From Membranipora membranacea (taxonomy: Eukaryota; Bryozoa; Gymnolaemata; Cheilostomatida; Membraniporidae), in contig OU612071.1 in assembly GCA_914767715.1 (NCBI GenBank), forward strand, positions 24,303,681 to 24,363,680: a stretch of 60,000 nucleotides of DNA, given 5' to 3'. The notes below the pieces were generated by a model that saw only the letters and a list, made by a program, of their open reading frames with translations, was not told the DNA's origin and did not search any database. The translations under genes and the position numbers were made by a program. Shown piece by piece: positions 35,703 to 46,506 of this stretch. Each line of letters begins with the position of its first letter. The first letter of the stretch is position 1.

Positions 35703-36066
35703 CATTCTGTATTAATCCTAAATACTGATTTCCAACTTGTTGGAATGTCCAACCTTCAAGCTATACACCATATTGTTGTTATTTTTTGCTAGGATACATA
35801 GGCTATGAGCTATCTGTGTTTTTAAAATGAGGTATATCATATAGACTTACATGTGGCTTGGGTCAATACACGGACATTTCCTAATTTTGATGACCAGAAG
35901 TTTATCAATTGTCACATGTAAATCTATATGATAAAACTCATTTTACAAATGCAGATAGCTCTTAGCCTATGTATCTTTGCAAAAAATGACAACAATATGG
36001 TGTATAGCTTGAAAGTTGGACATTTCAACAAAGTTGGAAATCAGTCTTTAGGATAAATACAGACTG
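35703..36066. mobile_element. 364-bp palindromic element (long inverted repeats)
   Basis: The left arm, from CATTCTGTATTAATCC, and the right arm, ending GGATAAATACAGACTG, are reverse complements over about 160 bp with scattered differences (both contain GCTATACACCATATTGTTG or its complement). A spacer of about 45 bp lies between. AATT flanks both ends (35699-35702, 36067-36070) and may be a target duplication. No coding capacity. Confidence 0.85.
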
Positions 36067-36267
36067 AATTGTGGCCCATTAAAGGTAGGGATGTCTGCGA
36101 GAAAAATGACACTATAACATGTAGAGATAATGAGTTTGTGGCATCCAGCTGTGCACAATTTTCCCCCACTGAATCAAAAACCATAGGCACTTTGACTATC
36201 ATTGAAGCATCCCCTCTGTATATCCCTATATCCTATATATCCTTATACTCTGTGATGTGTATGTTAC

Positions 36268-36554
36268 ATTGAATTCCATATCTGGAATAGCATCATTAGC
36301 TTTCTTTTGCCAAACAATGGGCTTGCAAAAATAGCCAGTCCCTTGTAGCATTCTGTAAGAGCCCAAATCATCAATGTTTAAGGCATTTTATTACTGTCTG
36401 CAGTTTTGTAAAGAAGTCGATTTCCCAGGCTTTGTAATTCATGCTACTAGGGACAGCCAATCAGATCAATGCCAGGTGAGTCCCTGTGTTCAGTGTTCTA
36501 TCTGCGTGATCTTATGATACTATTTCCATTCTATGAGTAGAATTTAATTCTGTG
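36268..36554 (-). mobile_element. 287-bp non-autonomous element, copy 2, near-perfect 9-bp target duplication
   Basis: This is the reverse complement of the 9598-9882 element along its whole length (for example GATTGGCTGTCCCTA and TGGCTATTTTTGCAAGCCCA on the minus strand). The flanks are GTATGTTAC (36259-36267) and GTATGTTAT (36555-36563). Confidence 0.82.
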
Positions 36555-36782
36555 GTATGTTATCAAAGAATATGTTACTGTCTTGTATAACTGTGCTCCA
36601 TATAGCAATCATTATCTTTGCACGGTTGAGTGCACCTAAAAAATAACCTAAGTTCTACAACTTAAGTTTGCTGCAAGTTATGTGCCTAAGGCTATTTTTA
36701 ATTTTTAGAGTTGCTTCTTGATGATTTTGTGAAATTGAGGAGGGAACTCTGAATTGTGAGCCTGTTGAGATAATAGGTTTTT

Positions 36783-36861
36783 GCTCAGACGGAGAAGGGG
36801 AGAGGAGTTTGATAGCTTGCGCAAGTAACTGCCTGCGTCTTGGAGTCTGAGCACTTAGACT
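36783..36861. mobile_element. Hairpin MITE, copy with degraded left arm
   Basis: GCTCAGAC at 36783 is followed by a G-rich stretch, then GAGTTTGATAGC and TTGGAGTCTGAGCACTTAGA, the right arm of the same family as 34205-34318. Confidence 0.75.
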
Positions 36862-36880
36862 AGCCCGAACTAGACCTAGT

Positions 36881-38769
36881 TTGCTGGATAAGGGGAGGAT
36901 GGGAATTGAGAGTCACATGGCCCCGAGGGAAATCATTCAACAAAATATGAACAATAATAACCTTCTCACTATGACCGATACATCTGGGGAGTTTAAAAAC
37001 TGTACACTAATATATAACTTCAAACGTTCTGTGAAAGATAAGCTGTGGGTTGATGAGCTACTATGGGCCATAAACGATCAAAAAGAAAGAGAGGGCAGTC
37101 CTATAGCTAACATATGCATGACGGGAAAGTGTCAGTTGGCCATTACTCTTGCCACTGATACACAATTTCATTTGATTGAACAATTTTGCACTGGAGAATC
37201 TGCTGGCATCCTCGGAATTGACATGACGTACAATATTGGACAGTACTTTGTTACACCCGATACAATACGTCACCCTCTGCTCATACACACGGTTACTAAG
37301 GTTGAACCAACTCTCTTGGGTCCCACATTGATTCACACTGAACACAACGAGCATAGTTATCGTTATTTTGCTAGTAGTATAGTGTGAATCATTTTTTACA
37401 ATTGTTAACCTCTGACCCCACAATCATTTTAATCCTTTATATGCATGCTATGTAGTATTCAATAGAACATGAATCAGTTAGTGTTTAACCCTATACAAGT
37501 CAACACATTTATTTAAACCTCTCACTATAAGCTACAACCCCAAGTGAAGATAATTCTATCTATAACAATCAAACACATACTGCGTCAGCTCTCATTCAAC
37601 ATTCATAACAAACAACAATATCATAGTAGCATTGTGAACTTGAACTCTAAATTAAAGTATATCCGTTTTTTGGGATCAGATAGGGCACTTGAGACTGTGA
37701 ATGGGTTCAAAATTCACATGCCTTTACTACAGCACATTGTATGTTTTAAACACCTCAAAGACAATGTAGAGTCGTACTTAAAATCAAAGTTATGTGACGC
37801 TGAATATAACAAAATTCATTATGACATGTTCACCACCCTTCTAGACAGTAACACTGAAACAGAGTTTGACGAGGTGTTGGAAGCTCTGCTGTCATCATGG
37901 AACTGCATAAACCCCGATATTACTAAATGGTTTATTAGATATCAAGCAAAATCATTCAAAAGCTTGGTTAGGGAGAATAGACAGGCTGCTGGGCTTAATG
38001 ACAACTAATAACAGCAATGAATCAGTAAACAAGGAGCTCAAACGAAATCTCACCAGAAAATCGTCTCCAAAGGTAATAATAGAGGAGTGGGAAAAGCAGG
38101 GAAATAAAAAAAAAACAATTGTGAAAGAGCAGTTTTGAGTAAGGGTTTGTTAAATCAAAGTACAGTAGAATGTCATACGACCCTCAGGAGTTTTGCAAGC
38201 TCAGTAGTGAAAAGAGAAAAAGAATTCTAGCATCCGTATTTAAATACCCCTCAATGACAAGTGATGGCCGTACTGAAACACTAACCCAAGCAGTTACCAG
38301 AAACTGCAACAAACGGGTTGGAAGGAAGCTGAATGAGAATCAGAGGAAGAGAAAGAAAGCAAGCCATGCTTCTCAATTCTGCGCATTTGAGAGCAAACAC
38401 CAGTCGCATGTCTTCTTCAGATTTAGTACTGATTGCCGTGCCAAAAAATGTTATGCCTGTGACGAGCTGTTCAAAAAAGAGTGAAATGAGCTGTAAGGGG
38501 TGGTGATGACTTATCGAAAATACAGGGCGAAAGATTCTGGCACTATAACCATACCAAAGACCCCCCAGAATACCTACTGCCATCTTAAATGCCCGGACTG
38601 GCGTGAGGATTTCAGAAAACCTTACCACATGTGTAACTACCTTAATATATCTGTGTCTCTGGATCATTTAGCTGAAATTGAAAAGCATGGAAATTCACTG
38701 ACGGAAATAGGGTTAATATGGTGGAGCGAATTACGGTGTACTCTGTCAAGGTGTGTGTTTGACTATTAG
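36881..38769 (+). pseudogene. MULE-type transposase relic
   Basis: Mutator-like transposases cut and paste DNA with an RNase H-fold DDE domain and usually make 8-10 bp target duplications. The first segment (36881-37387) ends with ILGIDMTYNIGQYFVTPDTI, where the Asp (GAC 37220-37222) is the expected first catalytic residue, followed by HPLLIHTVTK and TLLGPTLIHT. The second (about 37600-38005) has FLGSDRALETV, HIVCFKHLKDNVESYL and a frame change to TTNSNESVNKELKR, the conserved block with the late acidic residue. The third (38170-38769) carries the C-terminal region with a CYACDELF pair and, after an in-frame stop, the TYCHLKCPDWR block. At least three frame breaks or stops occur. The family match is from memory of cnidarian and echinoderm proteins. 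Confidence 0.7.
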
Positions 38770-39195
38770 CGGTAGTGATTGTATTCATATGTATCTGCAA
38801 GTACAGCACATATCCTCAGTTGAAAAGTAAAGCGTTCATCATCGTAATGTCACATTTATACCCAGGTTAACAGGGTAGGAAATGTTTTGTATATTGTTGT
38901 ATCTGTTTGTAAGTATGTTTGTACATTGTAAACTCATGGTTTGATTTTTTTTATTGTTTATGTATCCGACTGTTTTGTGATATTAGAAGTACACATTGAC
39001 TTTTATAGATTAGTTGCAGGTTTATAGTAAATACAATACTAATCAAATGTTGATAGCATGTTTTCAAATTTGCTTGCAAATTCATTCCGTGATGAGTTGA
39101 GTCAATTACTACCTGCCAGGGGCATGACAGGTCTAGTACCGCCATATCTTCACCTAACGTGTCTGACTCCCACAATCTGGAAACACAATAAGAGT
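38770..39195. other. Gap between MULE relic and CCAAT cluster
   Basis: AT-rich with no repeats. A minus-strand 74-codon frame (38951-39175) lacks motifs. Confidence 0.35.
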
Positions 39196-39410
39196 GATTT
39201 GATTGGCTAATTTTTCCAGATCCTTTTCTTCCTTGCTGTGTGATTGGTTATAATTCCAGTTTGTGTTCAGCTAGCCAATCACATCAGTATTTTGTCAATG
39301 TGAGGCATATAGAGGGGAATTATTCCGCTGTGATTGGTTCAACATTCCAGATTATTTTTAGCCAGCCAATGAGGTTGTGCTCACTTTTTTCCAACCAATC
39401 ACTGCGAGTA
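39196..39410. promoter_or_regulatory. CCAAT-box cluster upstream of the DUF6729-like gene
   Basis: Six CCAAT pentamers lie within 200 bp: ATTGG at 39202, 39243 and 39333, and CCAAT at 39275, 39366 and 39395. They sit in a repeated palindromic unit (TGATTGG..., ATTCCAG, ...AGCCAATSA). CCAAT boxes bind NF-Y in animals. The position about 500-700 bp before the first coding exon fits a promoter, perhaps bidirectional. Confidence 0.55.
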
Positions 39411-39898
39411 GTATGGTCATGTGATCAAAAAGGTGGGAAAAGGTTCAGTTAAATGTTGCAGCGCGATTGTGGAGGATGGAAGAAATCCTGCTCTAGGTGA
39501 GTGAACACAAATTATGTGCTTATTTCTCATGGTTCACTTGAAGCATATGATGGGGGCATTGTATGTACTATGAAGCTATATTTTAATGTTAATTTGATCT
39601 GGGGAACAAGGTTTTGGTTGGTTCTAGTTTGCTTATTGATGGTTTTAATAAAATTTTCAAGTCAAATGTATCTCGTCTCCGACTAACAGACCTAAGATTG
39701 ACATATTTATTTACTGGCACACTCTGTGATTGATTGATTTATTACCCGGGCAACTTGAGATATAACTGGGGATCAATCAATGTCATAGGTAAAGTAAGAT
39801 TTTTATTGAACCTCATTCTAGTCTAATCTGCTGTAGTTAGTACTGGCTTTTTATTTTCTTTTTTCTGAATGCTCTCCTGAGTTAGCAAAGCAATCATC
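39411..39898. other. Putative 5' leader of the DUF6729-like gene
   Basis: Contains AGGTGAGTGAAC at 39495-39506, a good splice donor that could end a non-coding first exon. GTTAGCAAAGCAATCATC directly precedes the ATG at 39899. Confidence 0.3.
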
Positions 39899-40692
39899 AT
39901 GCCCAAAGCTGGCCTGTCCAAGTCAGAGTGGTATGAGCGACTCAGACAGTATGCTGCGGGCACATTCAGGCTCGGAACCGGTCAGCGTCCACCAGCTGGA
40001 TCAAAGATAGCGAAGAAAATAGCCGTGCCATCGAGAGGTGTCCACTACACAAGCAACAAAGTGGCCAGAGGACATTGGGTGGCAATAAAATTACATGCCA
40101 GTGCAGCTACCATCCAAAAAAAAGCACTCCAAGGAAGAAGGTGAGTAAGCCCAAGACAAATTTTGACAAGAGTAAATTGCTAGCATCATAAAATTCTATT
40201 GTTCAGTGTAACTAGTCCATCACCATGCTTTTCAGCATGGTCCAGGTGAATCAACCACAACTTCTTTGATTGTTGATTTACCACTTTCTTATTTTACCAT
40301 TATATTCATCAATGTCTCCCTACTACAAGCTGTCAAGATTTAAGACTGGATGCGCATTACTTTCTGAGATGTATGCAGATAAAAATTGCTCCTCCACATT
40401 GTGGCCATTTGCTTGTTCAATGGCTCCCTGTTGGTCACATGACTTGGCATGATGTCATGATGCAACGTTATTCCAGTCCAATAATAATGTGGCTATTGTG
40501 ATAATAACTTGTATGCTATTGTTAAGCCTCAACTTGCATTTTGAAATATATTGATCTGTTTTTTAGGACCTGGCTCACAGCACAGCAACAACTAGTGTAA
40601 ACCCTACAGCTCTTGCATTTCCAAGTGCTTCTCAAGACTCGGTTGTTAAAACACACACAGCTGTTCCAGCAGCCACAGCTGTTCCTCCATCA

Positions 40693-41498
40693 GTAAGTTA
40701 AAGTTAAAGTTTTACGATCACGATGATTTCAATGATGCATTCACAGAGGTATGTAATCTGAGGCGGGCCACTCGATTTTAATTCTGAATCTGTGCTGGTT
40801 TGCCTGCCTTGTATGAGTTGCCAATCAACCTTGTTGATGGTATGGCAAGTAATTTACAGTATCACTATGGCAATAAATACCGGATCCGACAAAATTCACA
40901 CAAGATGGTTCTACATCGAAATTGAAACACTGTCTTGCGTGACAGTCAAAACATGTCATGTTAGTCATTCTTTAAATTTAAGACCCGTCTTTTCAGAAAT
41001 TTCAGCTTTGTTGCTTTCACAGCTAACTGACACCTGAACAACAATGTAGTAGAGATTGCGTCATCATAAATCTGAAACACTGTCTTGTGTGTTGGTCAAA
41101 ACATGTCATGAGTCATTGTTTATGAAAGCTAGCAAGATAGCTGTGAAAGCACTATAAAGCTAACAACTAACTGGGTACTCAATAGTCATAATAACATACC
41201 ACTTTTGAATGGTGTGCATCCCAAAACATAATCCTACATGACCAGTATGCCAAATCACTTTGTTGATCATTATTATCACAGGGAAATAGACATTGCTTCT
41301 GATTAACTAGTTACGTATCATCATCCAACATTTGACAAGGGAGGGAGGGTGGGATATTGAGACGAGTTCGAAGTTGTCCTCTTATGTCCTTGGAAAGGGC
41401 AACTCCGAATGCGTTCTTAAATGAACATATATTATATGGTATAGTGTGCTGTTTATGTATATTATTGAGTTTATGACTTGGTTTCATTTTATCTCCAG
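40693..41498. other. Intron 2 of the DUF6729-like gene
   Basis: Bounded by CCATCA|GTAAGT and TCTCCAG|GGG. It contains two similar segments (CTGTCTTGYGTG...CAAAACATGTCATG near 40931 and 41083), a small internal duplication. No gene. Confidence 0.6.
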
Positions 41499-42189
41499 GG
41501 GCTCTCAGAGACAATTGAAAGTACATCAGCAGTTGAGGTTTTTGAAAAAAAACATCAGGTAAAATCAACCCCGACCAACCAGACAGTCACGGTCTCAGAC
41601 ACATTGCAGCTAGTGCCAACTGTAACTCTGCCTACAGGCACCCTGGGATCGGTAGGTACGAAAAACCGAACCACGAACTCACTAACTACGAACCCTAAAA
41701 AACCGAACTCAGGATTATCCTCTCCTGCTTAAATCAATTTGCTCAAAGTTTAAATTGTCAGTGGCCAATGAAATGTCATGTTTTTGATAAGTGACCAATA
41801 ATATAACAGATATCAAACTCTGACTTTTAATAGAGTTCATTGCATCCTAACTAGGTGCACAAGCTCAAGGTCACTTGATGAAAAATTGTGGAGAGCAAGA
41901 TGGCACAGTTTGGTACACACCAAGTAGATGTCAAATTAGTCATGATGAATCAAAATGAACTTTTGCATTGGAGAGAGGAATGGGTTGACTATATATTCCT
42001 GCAAGCTTGAAAATGATGGAAGTATGTGGAGCTACTACAGAAGGCTGTAATGGAGGACACACCTCACTTATTTATTAGAAATGGTCACAGTTTAATAAAT
42101 TGGAGCCCCTTTGACTCGTCACAGGAGGAGCAGAAGGCTGCCTTCTGAATCATCACATCTCAACAGAGTTAACAAGTATGTACGAATCC

Positions 42190-42603
42190 GCGACAACTTG
42201 GCCCGAGCCAAACTTGGCCGAGCCAAACTTGGCCCGAGACAAACTTGGTCCGAGCCAAACTTGGCCCGAGACAAACTTGGCCCGAGCCAAACTTGGCCCG
42301 AGCCAAACTTGGCCCGAGCCAAACTTGGCCCCAAATATTTAAATTGCAAATCAGTAAAACTTGGCCCCAATTAGTAAAACTTGGCCCAAAGTACTGGAAC
42401 TTGGCCCAAATTAGTAAAACTTGGCCCCAATTAGTAAAACTTGGCCCCAAATATCAAACTTGGCCCAATGCAATGAAACTTGGCCCCAATTAGTAAAGCG
42501 TGGCCCCAATTAGTAAAACTTGGCCCAATGCAATGAAACTTGGCCCCAATTAGTAAAACTTGGCCTCAAGTACTGAAACATGGCCCCAATTAGTAAAACG
42601 TGG
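42190..42603 (-). repeat. Left arm array of the foldback-like element
   Basis: The outer part repeats CCCGAGCCAAACTTGG (16 bp, with CCCGAGACAAACTTGG variants) to about 42320. The inner part repeats CCCCAATTAGTAAAACTTGG (20 bp) and variants with CAATGCAATGAAACTTGG, CAAAGTACTGGAACTTGG and AAATAT. The invariant core is (A)AACTTGGCC. Confidence 0.95.
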
Positions 42604-42991
42604 AGGTATTTAATTTGTTATTTTGTGTATCACAGATAAAAAAAGCTCTTTGATTGTCTTGTTCTGTATTCTTTGGATCACGGGCTCAGTCAAGGGAACA
42701 GTATGGGTAGACCTGTCTGATGAGCAAGTCAGTTTCTAAGACATGATATTGTTTTATGTAAATCTTTCAATTTGTCCTGTTTTATTCTTTTTTCCAATAT
42801 TGTCGATTGCACCAGAATCTCTTTCATAGAAAAAGAAAATGATGCAGTGCAACTATCGGAGGAGGCCAGACTTGACGATGATAGGTAAAAATGTTAAGAA
42901 ACATCATATTCTAAATGTCTGTAACATATATTATAATCGCTGACAAGAAGATTCAACAATGATTCAGCATCAGGATCTAACTTTAGTAATA
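42604..42991. other. Interior of the foldback-like element, left part
   Basis: AT-rich, with no open frame of note. A TTTTTTCCAATATTG...CATAG tract resembles an acceptor region but has no partner. Confidence 0.3.
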
Positions 42992-43332
42992 CTGTAATAC
43001 CTCATTTATAAGGCACCGGCCTTATAAGTGAAGCACCTCCCTTGGAAAAATTAACAATGCTACAGTTATGAGGCACCCAACAGCTACAAGGCACCCCTTT
43101 GAAAAAAAAAAATGACCTCGATCGGATTCAAACCCGCAACATTGTGTTCACAAGGTAGGCGCTCTGTCTACTGAGTTATGCGGCTTTCCTTTTCAAACCA
43201 CGGTTTTGGTCTAAGTCAAATATAAAAATGCTTCAAATGATAGCCGCGCCTATAATATAGGCGCATATTACGCTCCACTCTCTAAGGCGCCTTCATCTAT
43301 AAGGCACGGGCCTTATAGGTGAGGTATAGCGG
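42992..43332. mobile_element. 341-bp MITE with self-complementary ends and a tRNA-like core
   Basis: The termini CTGTAATACCTCATTTATAA and, inverted, CCGCTATACCTCACCTATAA match over about 45 bp. Each end is itself a hairpin (ATAAGGCACCGGCCTTAT; TATAAGGCACGGGCCTTATA). TAATA flanks both sides (42987-42991, 43333-43337). In the middle, minus strand 43193-43112 carries TAACTCAGTAGACAGAGC (A-box-like) and GGGTTTGAATCC (B-box-like). Confidence 0.75.
43112..43193 (-). ncRNA. tRNA-like core inside the MITE
   Basis: On the minus strand A-box-like TAACTCAGTAG and B-box-like GGGTTTGAATCC are arranged as in a tRNA, with a TTGT/ACAA stem in between. The T stem is imperfect. Transcription by pol III is possible but unproven. 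Confidence 0.5.
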
Positions 43333-43660
43333 TAATATTGTAACTATTCTCGGGTCAGAGCAGTTGCTCACAGGCAAAACACAAAAGTGTTGCAGAATCT
43401 TCATACTTTGTCAGAGTGGAAAATTAATCATCTTTATCATAGCTTCATTAATACAAAAAATGGTTAAACAGCTAAATCCTACGCACATACATACTGCATA
43501 ACATATATCATAATGCACATTTCAGGCAATGTGAAGATACAGTTATTGATGGTCCGAGGTTTGCGCTAGTGAGAGCAGCGACCCAGCGCAAAGGGAATTG
43601 TTTAATCGATCGACATCTAGGACATCGCTATGTTAAGAAGAACAGGGATTGTGAGGTACT

Positions 43661-44352
43661 TCAGCGACAGATACCGCCCTGGGACACTGGCATTTCAGCC
43701 AAAGAACTTGCCTTAGGACAATCTTCGTACTTGTGACCGGTTTCACTACATACACTGCAAGCAATCTCGGAGGAACAGTCCCTTGGAACAGTTCTGTGGC
43801 CTATCTCACCGCAGTTTCTACACTTTCGGTCAGATGTGCAGTCCCTGATCATATGACCCCCCTCACAACACTTCAGGCCTTTATGAGATTGGCCTGGGAA
43901 ATTCACCATCACATAACGGCGGCTAAAGCTAAAGTTTGACGGGGGAAAGCTCTTCAAATCCATCTTGAATTTGTATACACCATTATGACATGGTCCAGAA
44001 CCCTGCTGCATTCCCCCATCTTTGGGTACACAATCTTCAAGTCAAACTCAAAAGGCACATTATGCAGTGTAACCACAGTGTAAACCTCACTGCTCCTTAT
44101 TATTTCAACCTCTTCAACATCTATCAATTTTCGCATCAACTCATTGTACTTTGACACAGACTTCACAGTGACTTCAACCCCTTTACTGAGACCGAAGTTC
44201 AGACCATCAATATCCTCCACACTAATACAATAGCTACTCAAAAAACTCACCAAATGTTTAACAGAAGTAAATCCATCCACATGATTGAACTCCACAGATC
44301 GCACAGATTTCTTCCAGGTCCAGCCATCACGCACCACACACACACACCTCAC
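43661..44352 (-). pseudogene. Zinc-knuckle (CCHC) ORF1/gag-like gene carried in the foldback-like element
   Basis: Two overlapping minus-strand frames (44352-43954 and 44011-43661) make one product with a single frame change near 44000. The N-terminal part has VYTVVTLHNVPFEFDLKIVYP, an RRM-like beta/alpha pattern seen in LINE ORF1 and ZCCHC3-like proteins. The C-terminal part has GVYKFKMDLKSFPPSNF, VMVNFPGQ and three knuckle-like segments: a degenerate KCCEGGHMIRDC, CRNCGEIGH...C, and CSVCSETGHKYEDC (perfect CX2CX4HX4C). Such proteins bind nucleic acid. No reverse transcriptase lies nearby, so it is either a captured ORF1/gag fragment or a gene specific to the element. The start near 44352 is uncertain. 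Confidence 0.65.
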
Positions 44353-45137
44353 ACAAGTCAGCCCTGAAAAGGGCTATTGGGGTTGGGAGCTTTTTATATA
44401 TCCAAGTCCAAATAATCACAGATTTCAAGAATTAACTTATAATCTGCAAGGGCTTAGCTATACAAACTCAATTGTTGCAGTTAAAGAGAGAGAATATGAA
44501 CACAACCTTCCTCTTCGAATGTCAATTGCTTATTGATCCAAGATGCCCCTGTGCCAGTTATGTATTCAGCATTTAGCCTGAGGTATTCAGATACCAAGCT
44601 GGATTTGCTGATTCATGTAGTACCTTTAGTAACATTTCCTGACCACCACTTTTTGTGTTGAGTATGAGGTGGTGCCAAAGGCAGTTTATTCAATCAAAGG
44701 CTACGTATTGACTTATTTCAAATTTCCTGGATGTGATACAGATTCACAGGAAGTAAATAGGGCTTTGTGTCTGGATGTAAATAATTCTTATAACTAAGCA
44801 ACTCGCTAGGGGAGACAAATGCTACTCTGGTCTACAAATTACATCGACCTAGCTGTGACAACCATTTTTACACCCAGCCTAGACCTCTAGGGTTGGTACC
44901 GCAGTATGTATACCACCGAACATAAACTGCTCTCATGCTGGAGCCATACTAATGGATGGTAGATACATTAATATTTAAGTGTTGGCTATGTTGCTGGGAA
45001 ATGGGGATATGTGGCTCCCTCTGGCATACCTATCAAAGACAGGTGAAGTCAGAGGATATTGGCCAACAATAAAGCTACCCATTGGCAACCTCTATAGAAG
45101 GTTGCTGGCTAAACCTTGCTGGCTGGGTTTACTAATT
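44353..45137. other. Interior of the foldback-like element, right part
   Basis: Begins with CACACACACACC directly upstream of the zinc-knuckle frame, possibly its leader. The plus-strand 83-codon frame at 44285-44536 overlaps the gene antisense and has no motif. The rest is unremarkable. Confidence 0.35.
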
Positions 45138-46491
45138 AGGGCCAAGTTTCATCTCATTGGGCCAAGTTTTAGTTATTTGGGCCAAGTTTCATTGCATGGG
45201 GCAAAGTTATACTAATTGGGGCCAAGTTTCATTGCATGGGGCCATGTTTTGTATATTGGGCCAAGTTTTACTAATTGGGGCCAAGTTTTAGTAATTGGGG
45301 CAAAGTTTCATTGCATGGGACCAAGTTTTCTATTCGGGCCAAGTCTTAGTTATTGGGGCCAAGTTTCATAACATGGGGCCAAGTTTTACTAATTGGGGCC
45401 AAGTTTCAGTACATGGGGCCCAGTTTTATGTTTGTGGCCAAGTTTTACTAATTTGGGCCAAGTTCCAGTACTTGTGGCCAAGTTTTACTAATTGGGGCCA
45501 AGTTTTAGTACTTGGGGCCAAGTTTTACTAATTGGGGCCAAGTTTCACTGCATTGGGGCCAGGTTTCATTGCATGGGGCCAAGTTTTATATTTTGGGCCA
45601 AGTCTTAGTTATTGGGGCCAAGTTGTATTACCTTGGGCCATGTTTTGTATATGGAGCCAAGTTTTACTAATTGGGGCCAAGTTTTTGTAATTGGGGCAAA
45701 GTTTCATTGCATGGGGCCAAGTTTTCTATTCGGGCCAAGTCTTAGTTATTGGGGCCAAGTTTCATAACATGGGGCCAAGTTTTACTAATTGGGGCCAAGT
45801 TTCAGTACATGGGGCCCAGTTTTATGTTTGTGGCCAAGTTTTACTAATTTGGGCCAAGTTCCAATACTTGGGGCCAAGTTTTACTAATTGGGGCCAAGTT
45901 TCAGTACTTGGGGCCAAGTTTTACTAATTGGGGCCAAGTTTCACTGCATTGGGGCCAGGTTTCATTGCATCGGGCCAAGTTTTATATTTGGGGCCAAGTT
46001 TTACTAATTGGGGCCAAGTTTCAGTACATGGGGCCAAGTTTTATATTTGGGGCCAAGTTTTATATTTGGGGCCAAGTTTTACTAATTTGGGCCAAGTTCC
46101 AGTACTTGGGGCAAAGTTTCATTGCATGGGGCCAAGTTTTCTATTCGGGCCAAGTCTTAGTTATTAGGGCCAAGTTTCATAACATGGGGCCAAGTTTTAC
46201 TAATTGGGGCCAAGTTTCAGTACATGGGGCCAAGTTTTATATTTGGGGCCAAGTTTTACTAATTTGGGCCAAGTTCCAGTACTTGGGGCCAAGTTTTACT
46301 AATTGGGGCCAAGTTTCAGTACTTGGGGCCAAGTTTTACTAATTGGGGCCAAGTTTCATTGCATGGGGCCGAGTTTTACTAATTGGGGCCAAGATTTACT
46401 AATTGGGGCCAAGTTTCATTGCATCGGGCCAAGTTATATATTTGAGGCCAAGTTTGGCTCGGGCCAAGTTTGGCTCGGGCCAAGTTGTCGC
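45138..46491 (+). repeat. Right arm array of the foldback-like element, with higher-order repeats
   Basis: About 65 units, mostly 18-21 bp, of GGGGCCAAGTTTTACTAATT and variants (GTTTCATTGCAT, GTTTCAGTACAT, GTTTTATATTTG). A block starting near 45295 repeats at 45691 (offset 396 bp) almost unchanged, and partly again near 46105. The long WGQV/GAKF-type frames are a by-product of stop-free repetition. The final units switch to GGCTCGGGCCAAGTTT, mirroring the left end. Confidence 0.95.
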
Positions 46492-46506
46492 GCTTCCAGT
46501 ATGTAC

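Larger units (their letters stand above)
42184..46497. mobile_element. 4,314-bp foldback-like element with inverted minisatellite arms and cargo gene
   Basis: Both ends share the inverted sequence GCGACAACTTGGCCCGAGCC (from 42190; complement ending 46491) after six imperfect terminal bases. AGTATGTAC lies immediately outside each end (42175-42183 and 46498-46506). The arms are short-repeat arrays, 0.4 kb on the left and 1.35 kb on the right, in opposite orientation: terminal 16-bp units, then about 20-bp units. The middle holds a 341-bp MITE and a zinc-knuckle gene. Drosophila Foldback elements share repeat-built inverted arms and 9-bp duplications. Homology to them is not implied. Confidence 0.85.

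Noticed and set aside
44285-44536. Plus-strand frame antisense to the zinc-knuckle gene
   Set aside because: No motif, and it overlaps the recognisable gene on the other strand.
42190-46491. CRISPR-like array
   Set aside because: Units are about 20 bp with 6-10 bp variable parts that themselves recur, the two arrays face each other, and the sequence is eukaryotic.
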